From positions 227,383 through 291,382 of the forward strand of contig QAOA01000527.1 of NCBI GenBank assembly GCA_003255065.1: a stretch of DNA of 64,000 bases. Reading direction: 5' to 3'. Shown here piece by piece: positions 25,200 to 38,377 of the stretch. Origin of the DNA: Cercis canadensis. Lineage: Eukaryota > Streptophyta > Magnoliopsida > Fabales > Fabaceae. How positions within the stretch are numbered: the first letter of the stretch is position 1; each line of letters opens with the position of its first letter. Made by a program: the position numbers and the translations under genes. The notes below the pieces were generated by a model, which was given only the letters and a program-made list of their open reading frames with translations, searched no databases and was not told the origin of the DNA.

Positions 25200-27724
25200 C
25201 CGTTGTAGAGCTTAAGTAGTGCTTCGCACGATTACGAAGCTGCTTGCTGGGCCTACGCACGTGAGATTACGCCGCGTGTCCGGGATATAGGGATGTGGGT
25301 CCGTTCTGCACTTTTCGTTACAGTTCATTGCGGGAAATGACGTGGAAAGATCGGGTCCGTTAGAAAGTTTGATTGATTGAGTCGGATACATACTGGCGCT
25401 TTCATACTCAACAGAATGACGATAGTTCAACTCGAATTTTGAGATGAAAGATGAAAGAAGTAGCACGGTTGATTCCATACGTGTAGAAAAAGAAAGAAAA
25501 TGGTATTTTCCAATTTGTATTGGTCTGATTGCATGGCTATTTTGAAATTTGGAACCGAATTACAGTTGCAAATTGACAGACACTGATAAAAGCGAAAGCT
25601 CCTATAAAAAATCAAAGACTTGAGATATTTTGTGTCTAAATTAATATTATGTAAATGTAATGTGGATGATAATTATTAGTGGAATGTGCGACTCTCATGA
25701 TGAAAACAAAAATTTGACCCATTTGAAGCCACTTGTTTCAACTTTGAAGTGCAGAGAAAGAGAGCACCTTTTCATTTAATTGCAACTGTAACTGCACCTG
25801 CATCTGCATCTGCATCAGCATCATCTTCATGTGGGGTGGCACAAAATATTATGTCCTTTCTTCCATTACGTGTCATACACACGGCTATCCACGTCAAACA
25901 GCTAAAGTCATATTGCTGTCCAATAAATAGTGGTTTGACATGTGTCAATTTTCAAACATGTAAGCATAGGTATGATCGGTGCACCCATCACCATCCCACA
26001 AGTGCATCTTAACCTCATATTATTTGTCCAATGAAGATGATGATGCAGGAGAAGTGTCCAAAATTCACAGGGAATGGCCTTTCAGCCCCTCGGGAGCCTT
26101 GGGAATTCATCTACGCTATTGCGTCTATTTGGATTTCTTTACTTTATATGGATTCTCGGACGAAGCTAACAGTCCTTTTCAAAATATCACAACTATGGTT
26201 CAAATTCCATTTACCTGAAACTTGAATGCTTGATTGAAAATATTTATATATATTCTCCTTTGTGCTGAAGATTATTCTTTCCTCATCCTCCGTAATTCTT
26301 ATTCAATAACTTTACTATAACACAAATAAAGGGATTCTCTTTTTGGATTGTTTGATCCATCAATTTTTCAATTTTCTGTAGCAGGCTTAGATGCGATCAC
26401 TATAAAACAGGGGGAAAAAAAAATGCTTGAAAGAATATTTAAAGGGAATTGGATTCTTAACAATTATAGCACAAAATGCTCGTCAAAAGTAGTAATAAAA
26501 AGTGCACACATGTGTGAATGTGGGTTCCATGTGCATGTGTTAAGACAAACAATGAACGAATTGGTTATAAGAACTCCATTTTTTTGTTCTCATTTTCTTC
26601 CAAAACGTGTGACTGTGGTCTCATAATCTGTCCCATCTCGAATATCAGCATCCAGATCCAGGTGAGGCTTTCCATGTAATATCTATGCCATGCGTTTCCC
26701 ACTTATTTGAGTGCGTTTAAACTTTAAAGTAGAAAAAAGGTAGGTAATATATGGTTATATAGGTAATTGTAAGGAGGTGAACTGCACTCTTTATGTTTGC
26801 CTTGTAATCCTAAAGACTTCGATAGGGAAGGTTGAATCTAAACCTTTTCAGGAGGTGACGACAAGTAATAGACAGGCATAAAATTATGCTTTCCCGTGGT
26901 TATGTTTGGCTTAGAAGGGGGCAAATAAAGGAAACTAATCTTTCTTTTCTTTTCATTGCCTTCATATTTTTTTCCCACCCTTTTTCTTTTGGTGATTGCT
27001 AAGCTACTTCATACTTTTAGTGATAGGTAGCGCTACATCTCTCTTTTCGAGACGATGCACATTTTGATTTTTGTGTCATTGTAAAGATTTAAAAAAACTG
27101 AATCATTAAGCGTCAGTCAAATATCTAAATAGTTGATAAAATTTAAATTTAACATGATCAACAAATATTTAATAATATTTTAATATATTTTCCAACACAT
27201 TTCTTGTATCATTCTGTTTGTACATTTTACAAAAAAATTAATTGTTCTAAAACACTCTAAATGACTCATTTTTTTTGAGATCTTAAAATCAAAATGTAAA
27301 TTTCTTTAGATAGGAGCGATGTACCAACCCCCTTTCTCTAAACCGGTCCGGTACCAAATATACTAAGTGGATTGAGAAATGACACTGGCGCTAATTGAAT
27401 AACAGACGAGAATCTTAAGTGACAGATGAATTAGTACAACTGATTAATAAACAACTTTGCAAATAAACATTTGGAATCAAGAAATAAGCAATGGCCATTT
27501 CACCTTTCCTGTGATAGTACATGTGATTAGTAAACGAGTTTAGTTTTGATTGTAATGAACATCACGATTTACAACTCAGCCAAGAAAAAAAAATGATAAT
27601 TTACAATATGAAGTAGTGAGCCTCTCCTACTCCGTTACCTTAAATTTCTCTCTGAAGATTTCGAGGAAGTATTTATCTTCACGTGCATTACATAGACATT
27701 GTCGATTGTAGTATACTGGGGGTG
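25200..27724. other. Intergenic region between phosphatase and fucosyltransferase genes
   Basis: It holds the promoter of the phosphatase (left part) and the 3' end of the O-fucosyltransferase gene (right part). A low-complexity stretch of GCATCT/GCATCA triplets lies near 25799-25824. Open frames such as 25749-26012 follow that repeat and are unlikely to be genes. No clear element is seen. Confidence 0.5.
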
Positions 27725-30700
27725 TCAGCATGTCTCATTATCCGCTGTGTAAACAGGTATCTGCCAAGCTTTAGTGTTCTTTTTTGGGTCATCAGTAAGG
27801 CCACGTTCCGTTTCATCTTCCTTGAATGTTCTAATGAAGGTTTTAGCACCCATCATGATAAGCCTCTCTATCATGAATAATTGGTAATTGTTCTCGATTA
27901 AGGGGTCCAGTATCTGGCTATAGTTGGATGAATATGCCAATTTATACCTGCAAATGCGAATCACCATCAACATAAACCAACTGGCTTTTGTAAGTAGTTC
28001 AAGAACCAATGTATTTGATTTCAGCCACAAGTTTCTTTCAAAATCAATGTTCCTTAATTTTTTTAAAGCGTATGAATTAGGTATGATCAAGTGACCTTAA
28101 GTTGTCAAATCTAAGAAACAATCCCAACCCATAACCCACAAAAAACAAAAATACCCTATGGTAAAATCATAGGTAAAGAAGGGGAAATAATTTTAAGAGT
28201 GCAAAAACATTCGAGTCTAAGGTTCATTTGGATGCATACTAGTATATTACAACTTAGTATTGTTTGATAAAAAAATCATTTAACCAGAACGGCAACTACA
28301 AGCATGTGCATATCTGCTCAAGTGCGCAACCTACTGATACTTCACAGTCTATAACCTCAAGTAATCTACAAGATCAAATTCATCAAGATAAACATAAACA
28401 TTCTAATTACTGTCAAACTATTGAACATAATTTCTGCAGCCTACCATAAATATGCTGAACAGATTCTCAAATCAGGAGACACAATACCAGAGCCAATTTA
28501 TGACAAAATAAAAATAAGGATGGTTCAAAAAATCAAATTAGCAAATAAATTTTTGTTCATTTACAGGATAGGGTTATGGTATGGACATATCGAAAGCACA
28601 GTTCATCAAATAAAAAGGTTATGATTATATTGTATTTTGTTTCTTTGCCAGTAGTAAGCCAGACCCTCTAGAAACAGAATAAGCATTAAACTTGATCACC
28701 AAAGAGATGGCAGGATCTTGTTGTCTATAAAAAAATCCCTTACTGCAGTTTCAACTTTCCAGGACCCGATATGGACATGAGAAGGTTTACCTGGCAGAAA
28801 GTGGTGAAAAGAATCCTGGAGTCCTTTCATTTGAAGCAATAAATAAGGTTCTTCCAGGAGGAACCCATTTCCTAATTCTGCAGAGAATAAATTCAGGCCG
28901 TGTATCCCTGTCAAGGTGAGGATGCAGGCTCCTCTCAACCCCAAACCTGTCCTTCCTGGTCTTTATCTTATCACCACGACGGACATGGATGGCATCATAG
29001 TCACCAAGTTGTGCTTTGATCTGTGGACAAGAATTTGGTAAGAAATTGATAAACATAAAGGAATATCATTAGAATGTAAAGTCAAAGCATCACTGTATCC
29101 AGCATGTAAGAATCATAACTACAACAAGTCTACCTGAATAACATGTGCAAAGACTTTTTGCTTATCGAGTATATCAATAATCATTTCCTTCCCCAAATTT
29201 CCATCCTCATGATATGTGATGGTATCCAATCAATCCTTGCTAGCATTACCACAGAATCCATCCACAACGGCAACCCTAATCAAGGACTTTCTAACCATAA
29301 TATCCTTTATCCAGATTAGGTTGGAACTAATGAGTTTATTTGGAAAAAGGGAAGAAGGTTGGGGGGGGGGGATTAAACGAGTTGTGGCGAGTTAAAGCAC
29401 TTATCTCTCAGTCAGTTTTTGTGACACGACTACACTATCGTAAGATGCAATCTTATATCTGGAAAACACATTGAGAATCAACTGTTTCCAAGTTGGTCTC
29501 CATCTTGTCCTACTATGTTCTCCTAGTTATTAATTGATTTGAACTTCCCAATTAATTTTTCATCTATCAGCTGCTAAGATGCACACATTATTAAGTTGTA
29601 GAAATGTTTTATTCTATAACCTACAGATAATCTACCAACATCAGAAATGAGACACTTCCATGATCCTTCACAAATGTCTGCTCCTACATCTTCCCTTAAC
29701 ATAACTCATTTAGGCTCTTGTCAACACAATATCTCCAAGTCCAATATAAAAGAGGAAAAAAAAAATTGCTCCAACAATTATATGCTCCAAGCAATAGAGA
29801 AGAAATCTACTCATAATAAAACTAAATGAATGAATTGAAAATTCATCCTGCATGAGAAAACTACAAACTTAAAGGGAAAACCTAAAAGAGTTAGGTATGA
29901 AATGGACCTTATCTGCTGCATCTCTCAGTTTTTCTGCTGCCGTTGAGGGGAGAAATGAATATGGCAACATTATAGCACTATGGTTGTTTCGATCTTTGCA
30001 TTCCATAAACCTGTGAGGTCATCACTAACAGTTATCAAGAAAAGCCCAAAATTTCAAAACTATTGAATGTACTACTTACAGGAAATAATACTCATGATAT
30101 ATGGCAACATGGCCTGAAGCCAAAACACATAGTATGAAAAAAAGTTTGAAAAAGTTTCATGAAGGCCATGGAAACAGATCTAATTTAAATTGAGTACCAA
30201 AGGACTTTCTCTAGTACTAAGAATGATCAAGACTCAAGATCATATATAACTAGTCAAATAACCCTCGTAATCACATTAAATACAAATGGAATTTTTTTTT
30301 TTTTTTGGGGAGGGGGGTGTTCACACTAACATGCAATAGTTAGGTTCCAGCACTAATTGGATGAAAGCCAGATATACTTCCTTTTTTTTATACAAACACA
30401 GCCAACTTTCTATACTATAAGTCGAGCCAGATTTTCAATATAATCAAACGAAAAGCTAATCTTTATCTTATACTTAAATCTAAATCTAAGAAAGAACAGT
30501 TAAAAAAAAGGGTAAGAAAGGCTGATTACCAAGAAAGAGGACTCGCAGTTCTGTTTATAAGCAAGAGACCAGAGTAACGATTATTTTCTTTAAGGTCAAC
30601 ACGGCTAACTTTTTCCACATGAGCAACTCCTCTGGCTCCCAACTTCATGCTTGTCGATAGAACCTGAAACCACTCCTTCGAGTTGTCCAAAATTACAGGG

Positions 30701-32100
30701 ATGGTCTCAGATATGAGGTCCATATCATACAAAGAGTCCATAGTGCAAGAGCTTGCTGCCCACCTATCATAGGAAACAAGCCTAGTCAAGTCATCTTACA
30801 ATTTGCCATTGTAAATTATAATAAATGCATATATTCGTGGTAAATAAAAGGGAACCACATAAATGCACCTAGACAAGGCTAATGTTCATTCTTTTTTAAG
30901 AAAATGAGAATTCAAAACAGAAAAGAATAATTCCAAACACAGAGCAGGATAGTTACTTTTTTGGCCAAAACCAGGTATTCTCTCTATAACTTGCTGACAA
31001 GTAGGCCTAAAAGCAACTCACCTATCCTCTGAACTGACACCACTGGCCCCGTGAAGGATCCCTTTTTTATTATGTATTGGGTTAATACACATCCTTGATG
31101 GCATGACAAAAGTTCTGCAGCAAGCAAGAGCGGTCAAATACATGATAACACTATATAGAAGTACTTAGCCAGTATATGAAGAACTTAGTTAACGACTGCC
31201 ACTGCAGAATTTAAAACTTTGGACTTTGGAGCTATTACTTCAATCTCCACTTAATAACTATATCAAGACAATAAGCAAACACTTGTATCAAAACATCAAA
31301 TCAAAATATTTCACTGATTTGATCTTAGACTTCCAAGTTGCAAGTCACCTGTAACTACTTGGATAAGCCCACTAAAGCAGAAAATTAGGAAGAATAGAGT
31401 TCTCATCATAAGAACATTAACGTCGATGGCCATCTCCTTTTTTGGCATGCCCAAAATGGTTTGTACTTAGAATCGATATCTCTGTCAGGTCAATAGCCAA
31501 CGATGAATAATTTAGCTCAATTAAGCAAGATGATTGCATTAATAGCAATCCAGTGAAAGATCTGAATTCTGAGATCCAGACGTGCGGTAAAGTCTCAGAA
31601 AGTGGGGAGAAAAGCTTAATTTAACATTTCATTTTACTTAATTTTCTATGGAACTATGAAGTGAATAAACTCCCAGAAAATGGGAAAGAAAGAGGAGTAA
31701 AAGAATTAAAAAGAAAACCTCTACATGACCCCAATGCGGGGAACACGAAGTCAGTAGAAACTCATTCATGTGGGTACCTCTGAAGATACATAGCCTCTTC
31801 AAGGGCACACCTGAGGCTCGATTCCTGGTGACCCAAACCCTCACAAGATTCGCAGTGCTTTCCAGGGCAGTCAATTCTTGCGCCCCAGTACAAGTACCTC
31901 TCATGGCCGGTACGTTGGTGCTTTTTTTGCTTGAATTTCACCGCATTTTCGCGGGATTTTGACAATAACGGTGAGGACCCATTGGTGGAAACCAGAGAGG
32001 AAAGTAGAAACAAGAGCGCAATGGCAGTTATTGCAACGGCAAGAAGGAGAATTGGAGATCTGGGTTTTGGTTTAGTCTTTGAGGTTCTGGGAAATGCCAT
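27725..32100 (-). CDS. O-fucosyltransferase-family protein (type II membrane)
   Basis: Minus-strand exons 32100-31778, 31114-31022, 30763-30530, 30010-29908, 29020-28791 and 27947-27725 join to 401 residues. A short basic N-terminus is followed by one hydrophobic segment (about residues 16-38, ILLLAVAITAIALLFLLSSL), as in Golgi type II glycosyltransferases. The signature GDYDAIHVRRGDK (His263 to Asp268) is the HxRRGD donor-binding motif of the alpha-1,6/O-fucosyltransferase superfamily. Other blocks are CPGKHCESCEGLGHQESSLR, TFVMPSRMCINPIHNKKGIL, PVILDNSKEWF and LTDDPKKNTKAW. It closely resembles Arabidopsis At1g17270 as I recall it. The acceptor sugar or protein is unknown. Exon phases all match and the length is normal for this group. 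Confidence 0.92.
29140..29335 (-). pseudogene. Unidentified coding-like remnant in fucosyltransferase intron 4
   Basis: On the minus strand a protein-like stretch runs through MVRKSLIRVAVVDGFCGN, then KEMIIDILDKQKVFAHVIQ, and ends exactly at a GT (CAG|GTAGAC). It has one in-frame stop and lies between two well-supported exons of the O-fucosyltransferase gene. It does not belong to that protein. It may be an exon of another gene carried in by an insertion; I do not recognise the family. Confidence 0.3.
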
Positions 32101-33685
32101 TTAAGTTCACAGACACAAGCAGCAAAGAATCGATTGGAAGTGCTGGAGAGGGTTTAAGTACATTCTCATTGTTATCAGAGCACATGGTTCCCCTCCACAT
32201 CATCTAGATCTTCCCATGTCAGCACCGTAGAAAAGGGGTCTACACGTGACGTGTCATTTAAGTGGTCCCACTAGCAGATCCTAGCGGATGCTTTCATTTT
32301 CGGAAGAAAGTACTCCCATTGTTTGAAGAAATGCCGAAATGAAAATCTGAATGATTTTAGAGTTAACTTTGGGTGGAAATGGGTAAGGTAGGCGAGTTGC
32401 AAGAATTGGCACCAAGCCCAATATAATTTGCAATGTAGACGATTTTTGGCCGGGCTGGTAGTGGTACTGGTAGGGGCCAATAGTAATAGACTGAAGAATG
32501 AACGAGGACCCAGCTCCAATGGAGGCATGTACTTGTACTCAATGTTGACACGACAAGGCAATTACGGAGATCTAACTATTAACTAAAGCCTAATGACCCA
32601 CTTGTCAGAAACTGTGTGATGACCTGATGTGGCTACAGGGACACTTTGCTCATATCAGCAATCTCACCCAGAAACCATGCATACCAAACAGTTGTTCCCT
32701 CCACAGACAAACCACTTTCATTTCTGGTCAGAGAAGGGTAGTAACTGCTTTTTATGTATGCTCTGTGAATCAAACTATCACCCAGCTTTTGTGGATGCGG
32801 CTTCAACCGACCAAATTGGTGCCTCTTCTGCTTCTGGAAACGATAACACCTTCTTTAGATGCCATTCTATTATCTCCCTAACCTCGGAATTTTGTTTCCA
32901 CAAGAGATGCTTCTTATATACTACGTAACATAATATATAAAATAGACTTAATTAAATTTTGACACTATTATGTGAACATAAAATAGTGTCGCAATTACTA
33001 AAGTGTAAATAGTATTATTATAACCATAAAATATCTTTTTTTTCTTTATATGAACCATAAAATATCTTGGAGTTTAAGTTAAGTATAGAAAGAGTATTTA
33101 TGACTTCACAAATATATTAAAGTTTCTTCGAATGGCTATCAAATTTTAAACTGATACCATTATATCCATCCAAAGATAATGTGTATAGTTTACACCAACA
33201 AAATGTGATGCTGTTTGTCAAACCTTTAGGTATCAGCTTGAATGATATTAAGAAAAAGTAAAAATGCTATTAAGTATGAGGCAGTTCACAAGAATGGGAA
33301 GAGTTTATTGATAAGTGGCATGGGTACACAAGGGATAAACCCCGAAAACACAACTCAGTTCTGAGCAGTTCTGCTAGTCCTAAGTACAATCTGTGGTCTA
33401 CGTTCATCTGTACATTCTTCTGGTTTCAGCACCACCATTCTTAGGAGAGTAAGAAACAAGGTGGAGAAAAAGGTCTTGGTGTATGTAAAACTCAGGGAAA
33501 GTGAGCCTAACATGAGCAGATGTTGCTGATAGTTTCATCAGCAACAAATTCCCATCAGCCGTGGCTTTGCCGTTGAGATGAACAGATTTGCTGATGGAGT
33601 GGCTACTTAATTGCTCATTCAAATCCCATTGATATATTTATGGTCTATAAGGGCGAGAAATTATAATAGCAGCCGGGGTGTTCTT
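32101..33685. other. Intergenic region between fucosyltransferase and CRK genes
   Basis: It contains the O-fucosyltransferase promoter on the left (no clear TATA box) and the 3'UTR of the CRK gene on the right. Open frames at 32271-32561 and 32627-32928 show no family features. I see no other structure. Confidence 0.5.
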
Positions 33686-36600
33686 TCAAGCCTTCTGAAA
33701 TGTGCGGGAAGAAACACCATGCAGAAGTCTGACAAACCCCAAGAAACTAAGCTTCCCATCTGAGTGTCTTATCCAATCTTGGAGTACAACATGAACAGGT
33801 ACTGATGGGCTAAGCCCAAGTTCCTGGAAGAAAAAATCAAATTAGGAAAGCTCAGAGGAAGCATACTGATGTTCAACAATCTCATCTGAGATATATGTCA
33901 TGTTAATAAAATGCAGTGGAAAGTCAGACAAAAAGGGAATAGAACACGAGTATTATGAGATGCCTAAGTGGTTATAAGTTAGGACCATGAACCAAAAAAT
34001 TGCGAGGTAGCAAGCTTGATTCAGATGGCTTAGATACAGTGCACTGCATTTTACCCTGAAACTATATATATTGGTAAATTAGACAGAACAAAAGATTGGT
34101 ATGTGCACAAGAGAGCATACCGAGGCAAGCTCTTCAATCATAATTGGTCTATTTCCATCCTTTTCAAACAGCTCATAGGCACGTGTTGCATGGTGCTCCC
34201 AGCTGTCCATTCCCTCTAGTTGGTGCACACTTATAGCAGCAGCACAAAATTCCTCAAAATTTAATTTCCTATATTGGATGGAGCTGACCTGCAACATGCA
34301 GAGGTGTACTGAATTCATTTTCCAGGGAAGCAGATTTGTCTACAACTTTTCTGAGAAAAAGCTATGATCTCTCTCAGACTTACCATGCTAACGTAATCTG
34401 AGACCCGTGAGTCTTTTGATGCGTCAGTGGAGCTTCTCGAAACAGCCTGCTAATATAAATGTTAATGGCTTGAAAAGTATTAGAAAAAGAAACGATAACT
34501 TTAGACAAGTGCTGACCGTCTTAAAGTTCTGCATAGAGATAAGTCCGCTTTTGTTTGGCCCTAACATTGTAAATTGTTCTCTGAGATAAGCTAGCTGAGC
34601 TACTGTTAATGTCTTTGCTAGAGCCTGTCAAAATGACAAAACTTTAGTCAACATACACCCATGGCTTCCATAGCAAATAATAAAGGTTATATCAAGAAAC
34701 TTGAATAGTTAATTACCCATGATGACAGGAAAGTAAACACAAGTCTCCTACTATATTCATACTCAACTTGTCAATAAATTACTCATTAGATCCTCCGTAG
34801 AGATTTCAAGCATTGTCTCTCTTCTATTATTTCCTTATCTTCGCCATCATACTGTGAATTTCAATTCTCATTCGTCACGAATGATCAAAATTTAAAGTTT
34901 GACCAAACCCCAAGTAATGGTTGCACAGGTACCGCAAGTTTCATTTGTCATTGACAACGGAAAGAGATGATAAGAAAATAAGATTGATCATACACACACA
35001 CACACACATTACTAACTCTTTTGCCATATTAAGAAGAGAGACCCAGTTGAGGTATAACAAGGAAAGGGATAAAATAAGTAATAAAATTGATTGGACATCA
35101 AATAATGTTACATACCCCTAATGCTGATTTGCGTAAAGACGATGAGCATATGTAAGCTTTCACAAGCTTGTGAATTATCATATCCAAAGGTATCTTTATA
35201 TCATCCTGACGATTCACCAGCCACGGATGACCTAAGCATAAAATAAGAAATAAATATCAACCACTGTACTCATGCAAATGGACACATACAAGCAAGGTGT
35301 TCTCTCCCCTCCATTGTTATTAATTGTATTTTAGTCCAAATTCATATCATGATGAATTCTATTAAGCAGAAAAATATTGAGTTGACAAATAAAAAATTTG
35401 TTACCACGGATAACTAAATAAATTTTACGGTGGATGATCAAATTATATGAGGTGATAGACTTACAAAGAGCCTGAGCTGCAGTTAATCTTTTACGGTAAT
35501 CCTTATTCAACAGCCTTTTTACAAAATCTACTGCATCAGCAGATAAAGAAGGCCAAGGAGCTTCATCAAAACTTGGATCTGCCTTCAAGACAGCTCGAAA
35601 TATGCCAGATTCTGTCCGGGCCCAAAAGGGTCGGCTTCCACATAAAAGGATATAAGCAATTACACCAATGCTCCACATGTCAGCTTCTGTCCCATAAGAT
35701 CTATGCAAAACTTCAGGAGCTACATAATATGCACTTCCCACAATATCATTCAATCTTTCATCTGTAAAATCTCCTAATTGTTAGACCCTGAAATTTTTAT
35801 TTTTTGCTAAAATTTAGGAAAAAATATATAAAGTAGGCCATAAGCCTGACCTGGCTTTACATAGTCAGATAGTCCAAAGTCAATGGCCTTCAACGTGGAA
35901 TTTTCATCCTTAGAAGTAAAAAGAAAATTCTGAAGCAGAAAACAAATATTCAAGGTTAGGAAAACAGTAGAACTTGCAAACATAGAACAGTGGATACTAC
36001 TAGGTGATAAATATCAAGTTGCAAACAGATTTATCATCAACATTAGTGCAAACCATAGAAGAGAAATTCCAACCAGGTCATGCGTGCCTTCAGTCAGTAA
36101 CTTTTATCATCTCTGACCTGGCAGTGGTGCAGAAACACTCATTGCTTTCAATTATCAAAAACTGATGGACACCATAATAACTCCAGCTACCTGACTCCTC
36201 ACATAATACACTATGAACTTTCTAAATTATCACTGCATGAACATTTTTTGCTAAATTGGTCCATATGTTTAAGATATATACAACCCAGTGCAAGACACAA
36301 ACAAGGCTGTATCACACCAATTACTAATGTCGGTTACTTAAGCCGCTTCGTGCAACCAGACACAAATATGAAGTATGTAGCATTAACAATCCCAGTTTAC
36401 AGTGTAACGGTCAATGAAAATGCACTGTAGTAACAATACATATTTCATTATGTGATCTTAAACCCCAATACAAGATACATGATCAAGATGTTAGTTTCTT
36501 AACTAACACAAAAATAAACTCTAATAAGCTTTATGAGTTAATCACCTCTGGCTTGAGATCGCGATGAACCACACCCTGAAGATGACAGAAGGCTACCACA

Positions 36601-38377
36601 CTTAATATTTGAATCATAACGACCTTGGCATCCTCTTCAGAATACTTACCACCCCTATAGATCACAATTGAATTTGTGCTAATTAGAATTTTGTCAAAAA
36701 TAGCAAGGGTACAAAATGTGCCTTTCTATTTTCTTTCTTTTTTTAGCACAGGAAAATAAAAATGAGAACATTGTTACCTGGAAAGTATCCTATCTAGCAG
36801 TTCACCTCCTTTGCATAACCTGAATAGCATTAGATAGAGTAGAATGTAAGCTCTTCCAATTTCTAGCTTAATCAATCCAACAACTTGAAAAAGGCAACGT
36901 TTCTTTCTACAACACTAGAAGTAAATTGAAGATGAAAAATAAAAAAGAAAATGAAAGTCATTTGTCAGTTTGTGTAAGTAAAAATGCATCCATAAAAGTT
37001 GTGTTTATTCCCCATGAAGCTTATTAAGACATCACAATGCCTGTTGCATATTTCATAATGCGCACAACAAGAAAAAAGAAATAAGCAATTTAAACTTACT
37101 CCATAACTACATAAACATTGTCATCATCCTCATAGGCTTCATAGAACTGCACCAGGTTCTTATGTCCTGTTAAAGCCCGCAATATTTTCACTTCTCTTCG
37201 TACATCCTCTATAGCAATAGCTGTTGTCATCTGCCAACCATCATCCATTCTCGTCAGAACATAAGAACGCTACTGGTTTTCATAACCAATAGGCAACCAG
37301 ACAACAATGATCAGAATTGTGATCCATGTACTTGACCCAAATAATATGGAATGATAACAGGTCATTTAAAAGGAAAGTTGTTATTTATATAAAAGAAAGC
37401 CAGTGGCCCAGTAGAGTTAGTTGGAAAATGGAAATCATATATGTCTAGGGTTCAGACTTCAGCCAAGCAAAACTACACTAGGATCATCTGCAACAAACAG
37501 AAAGCATTTAATCCTCATAAACTGCATTTGACTGTGTGGTCAAATATTAAACAGCTCCGAAAGAGACTTATCATGTATTCCCACAACTGCTGTAGCCACA
37601 AAATCTAAAAAATGGTATCCTCACAATAGAAACAATCTATCTTGAGTGCAATGAATGATAGACAAGGTTATCATTCCTTCAACACACAATCCAATTTCCT
37701 TTCTTTTCTTTTTTCGAAAAAAAAGAAAAAAGACAACTATTTTGAAGAGAAGTATCCTAAATCAGTGAAAAGGAGAAATCCCAACAACAAAATAGTTCCC
37801 TTTTTTTACAGTAAAACTCGCAGATTAATTCAAAATATTCAGAATCATTATTGAAATAAAGGAAATGAAAATAACCAAGCGCTAAAAACCAGACCTTCGA
37901 TTTTGGAATGACTTTGACAGCCACATCCTGCCCCTTTAAGCTTCCCTTCCTTCCCTTGGCTGAGCAAGTATACCCAAAATGCCCACGTCCTACCTCTTCT
38001 CCAAGGTCATAATGAGCCACAAACTGCTTTGAATAACCGAAATTTTTGTCCAATCCAACCTCGCATTCGCTGCCTTCAGGAATTGAGGCCTCATTGGGCT
38101 TCACTGAACCGTGCCGTCGAGCTAGCAGTGCCCGAATGTGCTTGGCCGGGGAAGGAGGAGGAAATGGGCGCTTGAAAAAGCGCAAAGGAGTTGAGCTCAC
38201 ACTGGAGTTTGCTGGCGAGTTCTTGAAGAGACTTGGTAGGGGACTTGGGCTGTAAAATGGAAAGTTTGAGGACTTTCCTGTGTGAGAACTTGGCAACCCG
38301 TCTTTCTCACCAGGAAATACTGGGTTTTCACCTTGAGTTTGTGAGATTTCAATAGGTTTTCCATGACAGAGTCCCAT
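33686..38377 (-). CDS. CRK1: CDPK-related protein kinase (CRK1 type)
   Basis: Eleven minus-strand exons (38377-37895, 37230-37100, 36819-36778, 36654-36546, 35929-35851, 35761-35465, 35231-35116, 34624-34517, 34446-34384, 34288-34121, 33823-33686) encode 577 residues. The start MGLCHGK has Gly2 for N-myristoylation and Cys4 for palmitoylation, so membrane attachment is likely. A Ser/Pro-rich N-terminus ([30 protein letters not shown]) precedes the Ser/Thr kinase domain: [11 protein letters not shown] loop, Lys155 in [15 protein letters not shown] (249-255), DFGLS (Asp272) and [16 protein letters not shown]. The C-terminus has degenerate EF-hand-like sequence ([16 protein letters not shown]), as expected for CRKs, which are usually not gated by calcium directly. 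Length and exon pattern match Arabidopsis CRK1 (At2g41140) from memory. The leader has a possible intron with donor near 38768. Confidence 0.95.
34992..35008. repeat. (AC)n microsatellite
   Basis: About eight AC units within a CRK intron, seen directly. Confidence 0.85.

Noticed and set aside
25749-26012. 87-codon frame with Ala/Ser repeats
   Set aside because: The repeat comes from a GCATCT/GCATCA triplet run; the rest has no family features.
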